From Chitinophagaceae bacterium (lineage in GTDB: Bacteria > Bacteroidota > Bacteroidia > Chitinophagales > Chitinophagaceae), in assembly GCA_019747455.1 (NCBI GenBank), contig JAIEQT010000239.1:1-5334 (forward strand): DNA of 5,334 nucleotides, given 5' to 3'. A program made the position numbers and the translations under genes. This document shows positions 1-5,334 of the stretch, one piece after another (the stretch's first letter is position 1; the number at the start of each line of letters is the position of its first letter). The notes under the pieces were generated by a model that searched no databases, had not been told where the DNA came from, and was given only the letters and a program-made list of their open reading frames with translations.

Positions 1-13
1 TGTTGGAAACCCC

Positions 14-21
14 TACCTTTG
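14..21 (+). promoter_or_regulatory. tig promoter, Bacteroidota-type -7 box
   Basis: The sequence TACCTTTG is an exact match to the TAnnTTTG -7 element used by the primary sigma factor of Bacteroidota. Transcription would begin about 5-7 bases after the box, leaving a leader of roughly 18-20 bases that is A-rich just before the trigger factor ATG. The matching -33 element (TTG) would lie upstream of the window, so it cannot be checked. The box is preceded by AAACCCCT (7-14), which also occurs upstream of clpP copy 1. The match is seen; promoter function is inferred. Confidence 0.7.
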
Positions 22-45
22 CCCCCCGAATTCAAAAAAAGTAAT

Positions 46-1410
46 ATGGCTACCATTACACGTGAAAACATTGGTTTGTTAAATGATAAGCTTACCGTAA
101 CCCTAAGTAAAGAAGATTATTATGCCGGCTTTGAACAAAGCTTGAAGAAGTATGCAAAAAATGCGAATATCCCCGGTTTTAGAAAAGGTATGGTACCCGC
201 CGGGTTAGTGAAGAAAATGTATGGTCAAAGTGTTTTTACGGATGAAGTATTTCGCAAAGTAGAAGCTGAATTGAACGCTTATATCGGGAAGGAACAACTC
301 GATATTTTTGCACAGCCATTACCATTAGATGTTGACGCACGGGCTTTAGATATGAATAATCCGGCTGATTATGCTTTTGCATTTGAGATTGGATTGAAGC
401 CGGATTTCGAATTAAATCCATCTTCCATAACGGTAACCCGTTATAAGATCACTGTTTCAGAAGATATGATCAATGATGAAGTGGCTCGTTTACAAACACG
501 CTTTGGTAAAATGACCGAGCCTGAAAACGTAAGCAGCGACGATAATGTATTGAATGTTACATTTACCGAAACCGATCCTTCAGGTGCTGTATTGGAAGGG
601 GGTATTACAAAAGACAACTCCTTATTAGTAAAATATTTTGCATCTTCCTTCCGTCATAATGTAGAAGGAAAGAAAAAAGATGATATCATCCATCTACAAA
701 TTAGTAAGGCCTTTGAAGATAAAGAAGCCGAAACTATTTTGGCGGATTTAGGTTTACAAAAAGAAGACGCCAATCGCTTCTTCAACCTAACTATTACAAA
801 AGTTGGATTAGTAGAGAAAGCCGAATTGAATGAAGAATTCTTCCTAGCTGTTTATCCTAATAATGATGGTATTAAAACAGAAACGGATTTTAGAAATGCC
901 GTTAAAGAAGAGATAGAAAAATATTATGACCAATCTGCCCGTAATCAAATGCAGGATCAGATTTATCATGCCTTACTCGACAATGTATCTATTGAATTTC
1001 CTGAAAGCTTCTTAAAACGCTGGTTACAATCGGGTGGCGAAAAGCCAAAAACAGCTGAAGAAGCTGAAAAAGATTATCCCGTTTTTGTAAATCAACTAAA
1101 GTGGACATTAATCAGCTCAAAACTCACGCAAGAGAACAAAATTGAAGTAATGCCGGAGGATATCCGAAATTTTGCTAAAATGCAGTTGTTTAGCTATATG
1201 GGCGGACAGCTTGGCGCTTTAGGAGATAACCAGCAATGGGTTGATGATTATGCAAATCGAATGATGCAGGATAAAAAATTTGTTGAAGACAGCTATCATC
1301 GTATTAGTGCTGAAAAACTCTTTGGTGTTTTGGAAACACAGGTTACTGCTAAGGAAGCTCCTATTAGTGTTGAAGAATTTACAAAAATGGTTGAGAATCA
1401 TCACCATTAA
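46..1410 (+). CDS. tig: Trigger factor, ribosome-associated chaperone
   Basis: This 454-residue protein is a full-length trigger factor, which docks beside the ribosomal exit tunnel and shields nascent chains in the cytoplasm. The N-terminal ribosome-binding domain (about 1-130) carries the signature NIPGFRKGMVP at 41-51, with GFRKG at 44-48 the ribosome-docking loop. Residues about 165-255 occupy the place of the FKBP-type prolyl isomerase domain, but only its framework is recognisable: the usual GFEDG-like segment reads SSFRHNVEG. The rest (about 258-454) is the helical C-terminal substrate-binding domain, including FPESFLKRWL at 318-327. The ATG at 46 is chosen over a TTG at 19 because the conserved N-terminus begins there and the TTG lies inside the promoter box. 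No Shine-Dalgarno is present; the leader is A-rich, as usual in Bacteroidota. The gene ends with tandem stops TAA-TAG and a natural HHH tail. No clear terminator follows, so read-through into clpP is possible. Confidence 0.95.
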   Translation: MATITRENIGLLNDKLTVTLSKEDYYAGFEQSLKKYAKNANIPGFRKGMVPAGLVKKMYGQSVFTDEVFRKVEAELNAYIGKEQLDIFAQPLPLDVDARALDMNNPADYAFAFEIGLKPDFELNPSSITVTRYKITVSEDMINDEVARLQTRFGKMTEPENVSSDDNVLNVTFTETDPSGAVLEGGITKDNSLLVKYFASSFRHNVEGKKKDDIIHLQISKAFEDKEAETILADLGLQKEDANRFFNLTITKVGLVEKAELNEEFFLAVYPNNDGIKTETDFRNAVKEEIEKYYDQSARNQMQDQIYHALLDNVSIEFPESFLKRWLQSGGEKPKTAEEAEKDYPVFVNQLKWTLISSKLTQENKIEVMPEDIRNFAKMQLFSYMGGQLGALGDNQQWVDDYANRMMQDKKFVEDSYHRISAEKLFGVLETQVTAKEAPISVEEFTKMVENHHH

Positions 1411-1504
1411 TAGTTGTTGCGTTATTGGATTATTAAAAACGTAACCCTGCCCTTTTGTCGGTTACTCACAGTTTGCACAGATTTTGACAATATGCTATTA
1501 TTAT

Positions 1505-1519
1505 AGGGGTAAAACCCCT
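1505..1519. promoter_or_regulatory. Palindrome upstream of clpP copy 1, possible operator
   Basis: AGGGGT-AAA-ACCCCT is a perfect 6-bp inverted repeat with a 3-base centre. It ends directly before a -7-like box, a position where a repressor would cover the promoter spacer. The right arm with its flank (AAACCCCT, 1512-1519) recurs just before the tig -7 box at 7-14. No T-run follows, so it is not an intrinsic terminator. If it is transcribed from tig it could form a weak leader hairpin instead. The repeat is seen; the operator role is inference. Confidence 0.4.
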
Positions 1520-1527
1520 TATCTTCA
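1520..1527 (+). promoter_or_regulatory. Weak -7-like box for clpP copy 1
   Basis: TATCTTCA matches six of the eight positions of TAnnTTTG if the two free positions are counted, keeping TA and TT but ending CA instead of TG. It sits about 18 bases before the clpP start, a normal distance in this phylum, and follows the same AAACCCCT string found at the tig promoter. No TTG lies at the expected -33 distance. The rest of the 1411-1544 gap shows no open frame and no terminator. Confidence 0.3.
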
Positions 1528-1544
1528 AAGCGAAAAATAGTAGT

Positions 1545-2240
1545 ATGAACATTGGACATGAATTTGAAAAATTTGCTGTAAAACATCAGGGTATTAGCAG
1601 TGCTGTGATGCATAATTATAAAGTAGCTACACAACAGGTTACTAATCTTACCCCTTATATCATTGAAGAGAGGCCTTTAAACGTGGCCAGTATGGACGTA
1701 TTCAGCCGTCTCATGATGGACCGCATAATTTTTTTGGGCGAAGGTATCAACGATTATGTAGCTAATATAGTAACTGCACAATTACTGTTTCTGGAAAGTA
1801 CCGACCGTAGCAGAGATATACAAATGTATATTAATAGCCCCGGGGGTAGTGTATATGCCGGCTTAGGAATTTACGACACCATGCAGTTTATAGGCCCTGA
1901 TGTAGCTACTATTTGTACAGGTATTGCGGCTAGTATGGGGCAGATTTTGCTTTGTGCCGGTGTAAAAGGTAAACGAACCGCATTGAAGCATAGTAGGATC
2001 ATGATTCACCAACCAAGTGGTGGAATTGGCGGACAAGCAAGCGATATAGAGATCACTGCAAGAGAAATAAAAAAACTAAAACAAGAATTATATACAATCA
2101 CCGCTAATCATACCGGTAAATCGGTTGAAACTATTGCTAAAGATAGTGACCGTGATTTTTGGATGACGGCATTAGAAGCAAAAGAATATGGTTTGGTAGA
2201 TGAGGTACTTTTAACAAATCCAAGAAAAGAAAAAAAATAA
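1545..2240 (+). CDS. clpP: ATP-dependent Clp protease proteolytic subunit, copy 1
   Basis: This 231-residue protein is a serine peptidase of family S14, the barrel subunit that degrades proteins threaded in by ClpX. The catalytic triad is complete: Ser130 in GIAASMG, His155 in RIMIHQP and Asp204 in DSDRDFW. The oxyanion-loop motif YINSPGGSV is at 95-103, and the Asp-Arg pair next to the catalytic Asp, which supports ring-ring contacts in known ClpPs, is present at 202-203. The N-terminal part is that of canonical ClpP, with EERPLN (41-46) before DVFSRLMMDRIIFLG (51-65), corresponding to the axial-loop and first-strand region. About 35 residues precede it, somewhat longer than in E. coli but familiar in Bacteroidota ClpP, and possibly a propeptide. 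The lysine-rich tail NPRKEKK is encoded over an A8 run (2230-2237) touching the stop. The ATG at 1545 is the first in its frame after an in-frame TGA at 1485. The second clpP starts 4 bases after the stop, so the two are surely co-transcribed. Confidence 0.95.
   Translation: MNIGHEFEKFAVKHQGISSAVMHNYKVATQQVTNLTPYIIEERPLNVASMDVFSRLMMDRIIFLGEGINDYVANIVTAQLLFLESTDRSRDIQMYINSPGGSVYAGLGIYDTMQFIGPDVATICTGIAASMGQILLCAGVKGKRTALKHSRIMIHQPSGGIGGQASDIEITAREIKKLKQELYTITANHTGKSVETIAKDSDRDFWMTALEAKEYGLVDEVLLTNPRKEKK
2230..2237 (+). repeat. A8 homopolymer at the clpP1 stop codon
   Basis: Eight adenines run directly into the TAA stop of clpP copy 1, read as GAA-AAA-AAA-TAA. Loss of one A in the transcript would read through AAT-AAA-TCC into the ATG of clpP copy 2 in frame, giving a single ClpP1-ClpP2 chain. 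A7 (2341-2347) and T8 (2357-2364) tracts lie shortly downstream within clpP copy 2. The tracts are seen; slippage is only a possibility. Confidence 0.6.
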
Positions 2241-2244
2241 ATCC

Positions 2245-2877
2245 ATGATGCAACAGAAATATATTAGTCCCTTTGTGAATGATGATGAAGAAGATGAACC
2301 AAAAGAGGAGAAAGCGCCCCCGATACCCGATTTCATGAATAAAAAAATGGAAAAGCTTTTTTTTGAAAAAAGAGCTGTGTATTTATGGGGAGCTGTAGAA
2401 GATAAATCAGCCAGAGATGTAGTAAGTAAATTATTATTATTAGAGGCCGATAAGCCTGGAGAAGAGATCAAATTTTATATTAATAGTCCGGGTGGAGTGG
2501 TAACCAGTGGAATGGTTATTTACGACACTATGAAAATGATCCAAAGTCCGGTGAGCACTATTTGTATGGGCCTGGCTGCCAGTATGGGTTCTATTTTATT
2601 GAGTGCAGGTGTTAAAGGAAAGAGAGCTATTTATCCTCACGGGGAAGTAATGATTCACCAACCAAGTATTGGTGGTTATTTTCAAGCAACGAGCGCAGAT
2701 ATTGAGATTCATGCCAACCAAATTCGTAAAACCAAAGAATTAGGTGCCAAAATATTAGCAGACAATTGTGGTAAATCAGTTGACCAAATTATGACAGATT
2801 TTGACCGAGATTACTGGATGGATGCGAATGAAGCAGTTGCATATGGTATTGTAGATAGCATTTTGAGCAAAATTTAA
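2245..2877 (+). CDS. clpP: ATP-dependent Clp protease proteolytic subunit, copy 2 (divergent)
   Basis: This 210-residue protein is a second family S14 ClpP, with a complete triad: Ser113 in GLAASMG, His138 in EVMIHQP and Asp189 in DFDRDYW. It shares the core of copy 1 (YINSPGG at 78-84, IYDTM at 92-96, GVKGKR at 122-127) but differs clearly elsewhere, so it is an old paralogue. Its N-terminus has an acidic stretch (DDEEDEPKEE, 13-22), then PIPDFMNKKMEKLFFEKRA leading to VYLWGAVEDKSARD. The canonical axial-loop segment seen in copy 1 (EERPLN then DVFSRLM) is not recognisable. SPGG is followed by Val rather than Ser, and the handle region after MIHQP is two residues longer (SIGGYFQATSADIEI). 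It may form a mixed barrel with copy 1, as ClpP1P2 does in Mycobacterium, or a separate one; the sequence cannot decide. ATG 2245 is immediately followed by a second ATG at 2248; either could be used. A terminator follows 8 bases after the stop. Confidence 0.92.
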   Translation: MMQQKYISPFVNDDEEDEPKEEKAPPIPDFMNKKMEKLFFEKRAVYLWGAVEDKSARDVVSKLLLLEADKPGEEIKFYINSPGGVVTSGMVIYDTMKMIQSPVSTICMGLAASMGSILLSAGVKGKRAIYPHGEVMIHQPSIGGYFQATSADIEIHANQIRKTKELGAKILADNCGKSVDQIMTDFDRDYWMDANEAVAYGIVDSILSKI

Positions 2878-2884
2878 TGGTTTT

Positions 2885-2904
2885 GGGAGTAGTTCTCCCC
2901 TTTT
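2885..2904 (+). terminator. Intrinsic terminator after the clpP pair
   Basis: GGGAG-TAGTT-CTCCC forms a 5-bp GC-rich stem with a 5-base loop, followed by C and TTTT. It starts 8 bases after the stop of clpP copy 2. The stem is short and the T-run modest, so termination may be partial, allowing some read-through to clpX. Together with the promoter box downstream it suggests clpX is at least partly an independent unit. Confidence 0.55.
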
Positions 2905-2915
2905 ATCCTAATTAA

Positions 2916-2932
2916 TACCGTATAGTTCGGTA
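2916..2932. promoter_or_regulatory. Palindrome TACCG-N7-CGGTA upstream of clpX, possible operator
   Basis: Perfect 5-bp arms TACCG and CGGTA flank a 7-base spacer, giving a 17-base dyad of a size typical of dimeric regulators. It ends 6 bases before the clpX -7 box and is centred near -29 of the expected transcription start, where the -33 element should be. No TTG occurs there. I do not recognise the motif as a known operator. The dyad is seen; regulator binding is inference. Confidence 0.35.
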
Positions 2933-2938
2933 AATGCG

Positions 2939-2946
2939 TAGCTTTG
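2939..2946 (+). promoter_or_regulatory. clpX promoter, Bacteroidota-type -7 box
   Basis: TAGCTTTG matches TAnnTTTG exactly. It ends only 7 bases before the clpX ATG, so the predicted transcription start (about 2951-2953) falls at or within a few bases of the start codon, predicting a leaderless or nearly leaderless mRNA. No convincing -33 TTG is present at the usual spacing; a dyad occupies that place. Confidence 0.6.
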
Positions 2947-2953
2947 CTCTGTT

Positions 2954-4201
2954 ATGGCAAAAACATCTAGTTTACATTGTTCGTTTTGTGGGCGAACCCG
3001 CGATGAAGTTAAAATACTTATTGCCGGGCAAGAGGGGCATATTTGTGAGAATTGTGTAGATCATGCCCAAGAAATTATTGAGCAAGAATTAAGTGCCAAA
3101 AAAATTACTGGCGCAGACGATCATAAATCAGGCTCTAAACTCAATGTTCGCAAACCTATTGAAATCAAGAAGTTTCTCGATGAATATGTAATTGGGCAGG
3201 ATGATGCAAAGAAAGTATTGAGTGTTGCCGTTTATAATCATTACAAACGTATTAATAACCGCCAGGTTTCCGAAGATGTAGAGATAGAGAAAAGTAATAT
3301 TGTAATGGTTGGCGAAACGGGTACCGGCAAAACGTTATTAGCAAAAACCATTGCTCGTTTATTAAATGTTCCATTTGCTATTGTAGATGCTACCGTATTT
3401 ACTGAGGCAGGCTATGTAGGCGAAGATGTTGAGAGTATGCTTACTCGTTTATTACAAAACTGTAATTATGATGTAGAAGCGGCTGAACGTGGAATTGTTT
3501 ATGTAGACGAAATTGATAAGATAGCAAGGAAGGGAGATAATCCGTCTATTACCAGAGATGTAAGCGGAGAAGGTGTTCAACAGGGATTATTGAAAATGTT
3601 GGAGGGTACTGAAGTGTTGGTTCCGCCACAAGGTGGCAGAAAGCATCCTGAACAAAAAATGATCAAAGTTGATACTAAGAATATTCTATTCATTTGCGGA
3701 GGAGCATTTGATGGAATTGATAAAATTATCGCCCGCAGAGTAAATACGAACGCTATTGGGTTTAGTGTAAATAAAGAAGAGCAAGAACTACAGCGAAAAA
3801 ATCTATTACAGTTTATAAACGCTCAAGATTTAAAAAGTTTCGGGTTAATACCAGAATTATTAGGTCGTTTACCAGTTGTTACACATCTCAATCCTTTAGA
3901 TGCCGAAACGTTAAGAGGTATCCTTACCGAGCCTAAAAATTCTTTAATTAAGCAGTATACCCGCCTGTTTGAATTGGAAGGAATTGATTTGGATATAGAC
4001 CCTGAAGTATTTGATTTTATGGTGAACAAGGCCATGGAATATAAATTAGGGGCAAGAGGATTAAGAAGTATTTGTGAAAGTATTCTTACGGATGCCATGT
4101 TCGAATTACCCGGAACAGGAACAAAAAGATTTACAGTAACCATCGAATATGCTGAAAAAATGTTCGGTAAAAGCAAACTCAGCGCATTAAAAGTAGCATA
4201 A
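2954..4201 (+). CDS. clpX: ATP-dependent Clp protease ATP-binding subunit ClpX
   Basis: This 415-residue AAA+ unfoldase is the hexameric ring that recognises, unfolds and translocates substrates into ClpP. The N-terminal zinc-binding domain uses Cys9, Cys12, Cys31 and Cys34 (CSFC and CENC). The AAA+ core has Walker A GETGTGKT at 120-127 (Glu where E. coli has Pro), pore loop GYVG at 153-156, Walker B IVYVDEID at 181-188, the second pore region around TRDVSGEG at 200-207, the RKH loop at 229-231, arginine finger Arg305 in PELLGRLP and sensor 2 Arg368 in LGARGLR. The ClpP-docking tripeptide IGF is intact at 268-270, so this ClpX should work with a ClpP barrel, presumably one built from the upstream subunits. 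Length and all motifs are normal. It has its own promoter box just upstream. A 55-codon gene begins 2 bases after its stop. Confidence 0.97.
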   Translation: MAKTSSLHCSFCGRTRDEVKILIAGQEGHICENCVDHAQEIIEQELSAKKITGADDHKSGSKLNVRKPIEIKKFLDEYVIGQDDAKKVLSVAVYNHYKRINNRQVSEDVEIEKSNIVMVGETGTGKTLLAKTIARLLNVPFAIVDATVFTEAGYVGEDVESMLTRLLQNCNYDVEAAERGIVYVDEIDKIARKGDNPSITRDVSGEGVQQGLLKMLEGTEVLVPPQGGRKHPEQKMIKVDTKNILFICGGAFDGIDKIIARRVNTNAIGFSVNKEEQELQRKNLLQFINAQDLKSFGLIPELLGRLPVVTHLNPLDAETLRGILTEPKNSLIKQYTRLFELEGIDLDIDPEVFDFMVNKAMEYKLGARGLRSICESILTDAMFELPGTGTKRFTVTIEYAEKMFGKSKLSALKVA

Positions 4202-4203
4202 AC

Positions 4204-4371
4204 ATGAACGAATTAATAGACAAATTGATAAAGGAAGCAGGATTAGATGCCAATCAAGCGCAAAAAGCAGTAGAAACCATCGCAGGTTTTGTAAAAGAGA
4301 AATTCCCCATGTTAGCAGGAGCTGTGGATACTATTTTTTCTGCCGGTACTAAGGCAGACGATACTATTTAG
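4204..4371 (+). CDS. Small helical protein of unknown function, coupled to clpX
   Basis: This 55-residue open frame starts with ATG 2 bases after the clpX stop, a spacing that suggests translational coupling. I do not recognise a named family. The protein has no signal peptide, membrane segment or cysteine. It looks like a small amphipathic helical protein: MNELIDKLIKEAG, a break at GLDANQ, a helix about 16-33 (QAQKAVETIAGFVKEKF), proline at 35, then LAGAVDTIFSAG. This GLxxxQAxxAVxxIxxFVKxKFP pattern resembles small helical domain-of-unknown-function proteins from memory, but I cannot assign one. Codon use resembles the neighbours. Its last 8 bases overlap the end of the histidine kinase gene on the other strand. 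The close position makes a role with ClpXP (adaptor, or simply a passenger) possible but unproven. The evidence for a real gene is position, composition and regular heptad-like pattern. Confidence 0.7.
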   Translation: MNELIDKLIKEAGLDANQAQKAVETIAGFVKEKFPMLAGAVDTIFSAGTKADDTI

Positions 4372-5334
4372 TTGGAATATGTATACTGAACCTACTGCCT
4401 TTTGAAAGCTCACTAACAATTTCAAGTTTTCCGTTGTGCCTATTTATTAGATCACTACAAAGCATTAGTCCAAAACCACTTCCCTTTTCCAAAGAGGTGC
4501 CTGCCGTAGTATAATAATTTTTGGCTTTGATTTTTTCAATGGTTTGATCATCCATTCCAATGCCAGAATCTTGCACAATAATGAGCGTTTCTGAAGTATT
4601 TTTTTCAGCCCTGATCTCAATAGCCCCTCCCTCCGGGGTAAATTTTATAGCATTGCTAATTAAATTTCGTAATACTATTCGAATCATTTCCTTATCTGCA
4701 ATTAATTCTGTACCTGCCACTATATGATTAAAAAATTTAACCCCTTTTCGCTGTAATAACATACGATGTTCTTCTTCCAAACTCTTTATGATCTGAGAGA
4801 TATTCACTTTTACTTTCTCTAAGTTTTTACCCTGCATTTGTCCGCGCAACCAAAACAAGAGATTGTCTAATAAAGACGTAGTACCCATGTATTGAGTTTC
4901 CAATTGAACCAAAAGTTGTTTTGCCTGATCATCGGGGATGATACCTTGATTTACCAAATTCAATATACCCTTGGTGTTTACCAGTGGGTTACGCAAATCA
5001 TGAGAGATGATTGATAATAATTTATCTTTTGTTCGGTTATCGGATTCTAATAACTTATTTTGTTCAGATATCTCTGTATTTAACGTTCTTAGTTCAGCCG
5101 CATGATCTTCGATCAATCTATTCTTTTTACGAAGCTCAATACCTAAGAATTTTTGGCGCTGGAAATTAATAAAAACCAATACTACTAAAACCGCCAAAAT
5201 AATCATGATAAATGTGCCTACCGTTATAATATAAAACTGTTCACGGGATACTCGTTCCGCTCTGCTGATAGCATTTTCGCGCTCAATACGCGTGCTTTGT
5301 TGTTTTTTGATAATATCAATAAAACCGGAAGCAT
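4364..5334 (-). CDS. Membrane sensor histidine kinase, C-terminal part (5' end outside window)
   Basis: This gene encodes a two-component sensor kinase that autophosphorylates on His and passes phosphate to a response regulator. Numbered from an internal ATG at 5206: coiled-coil linker about 22-60, HisKA H-box SIISHDLRNPL with His69 as phosphoacceptor, then a HATPase domain with N-box NLISNAIKFTPEGG (181-194), G1 DSGIGM (213-218) and G2 KGSGFGLML (241-249). It ends normally with IPTK and TAG, with no receiver domain. The frame stays open from 5206 to the window edge: upstream lie FYIITVGTF, completing one transmembrane helix with IMIILAVLVVLVFINF, and before that a charged helical stretch (KKQQSTRIEREN...). 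The ATG at 5206 sits inside the membrane helix and is not the true start. By analogy with Bacteroidota kinases of this layout, the missing N-terminus may be a periplasmic TPR sensor, but that is inference. No response regulator is visible. The gene converges on the clpX cluster and overlaps the small gene by 8 bases. Confidence 0.9.
   Translation of the reverse strand, partial: ASGFIDIIKKQQSTRIERENAISRAERVSREQFYIITVGTFIMIILAVLVVLVFINFQRQKFLGIELRKKNRLIEDHAAELRTLNTEISEQNKLLESDNRTKDKLLSIISHDLRNPLVNTKGILNLVNQGIIPDDQAKQLLVQLETQYMGTTSLLDNLLFWLRGQMQGKNLEKVKVNISQIIKSLEEEHRMLLQRKGVKFFNHIVAGTELIADKEMIRIVLRNLISNAIKFTPEGGAIEIRAEKNTSETLIIVQDSGIGMDDQTIEKIKAKNYYTTAGTSLEKGSGFGLMLCSDLINRHNGKLEIVSELSKGSRFSIHIPTK

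Noticed and set aside
19..45. TTG at 19 as start of trigger factor
   Set aside because: It lies within the TACCTTTG promoter box and adds nine residues unlike the family; the conserved N-terminus begins at ATG 46.
236..421. Minus-strand open frames inside tig, clpP, clpX and elsewhere (including 236-421, 1219-1407, 1422-1634, 2211-2471 and 3823-4176)
   Set aside because: They lie antisense to well-supported genes or cross gene boundaries, show no recognisable motifs and are low-complexity shadows.
1399..1413. HHH at the trigger factor C-terminus as an engineered tag
   Set aside because: Only three histidines are present and natural flanking sequence continues; it is an ordinary tail.
1484..1506. 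Sigma70-like TTGACA with TATTAT/TTATAG boxes upstream of clpP copy 1
   Set aside because: The spacings are 6 or 11 bases rather than about 17, and this phylum uses TAnnTTTG promoters.
1511..1524. CCCC-containing strings upstream of tig and clpP as a sigma32-type heat-shock -10 box
   Set aside because: No CTTGAA-like -35 element lies at the right distance before clpP, and Bacteroidota generally lack an RpoH of that type.
1505..1530. Palindrome before clpP copy 1 read as the tig terminator
   Set aside because: The hairpin is about 95 bases past the tig stop and is followed by TATCTTC, not a T-run.
1411..1544. Possible small RNA or riboswitch in the tig-clpP gap
   Set aside because: Apart from the short palindrome there is no extended structure or known riboswitch core that I can see.

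Overview
This 5.3 kb window is a chromosomal protein quality-control locus, almost certainly from a Bacteroidota bacterium and most likely near the Chitinophagaceae/Sphingobacteriales. The evidence is the low GC content, the absence of Shine-Dalgarno sequences, A-rich leaders, exact TAnnTTTG promoter boxes upstream of tig and clpX, and the style of the proteins (trigger factor with a degenerate FKBP domain, ClpX with a GETGTGKT P-loop, a membrane histidine kinase with a coiled-coil linker). The genus cannot be fixed from the sequence.

Layout on the + strand: tig (trigger factor, 46-1410) with its promoter box at 14-21; a 134-base gap holding a palindrome next to a weak -7-like box; clpP copy 1 (1545-2240); clpP copy 2 (2245-2877), only 4 bases downstream and clearly a paralogue rather than a recent duplicate; a small intrinsic terminator (2885-2904); a palindrome and an exact TAGCTTTG box almost touching the clpX start; clpX (2954-4201); and a 55-codon gene (4204-4371) starting 2 bases after the clpX stop. 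On the - strand, a hybrid histidine-kinase-type gene without receiver domain (4364 to beyond 5334) converges on this cluster and overlaps the small gene by 8 bases. It is cut by the window edge. No gene-free stretch exceeds 300 bases.

The + strand genes form one functional set. Trigger factor meets nascent chains at the ribosome. ClpX unfolds tagged or misfolded proteins and feeds them into a ClpP barrel. The order tig-clpP-clpX is the familiar one. What differs here is the second, divergent ClpP between clpP and clpX, with an intact catalytic triad but an acidic N-terminal extension and no recognisable canonical axial-loop segment. This suggests a mixed ClpP1/ClpP2 barrel. The other points worth a second look are the A8 tract that could fuse the two ClpPs by slippage, the palindromes at the clpP1 and clpX promoters, and the small clpX-coupled gene. 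I see no mobile element, CRISPR array, RNA gene or clearly new defence system.
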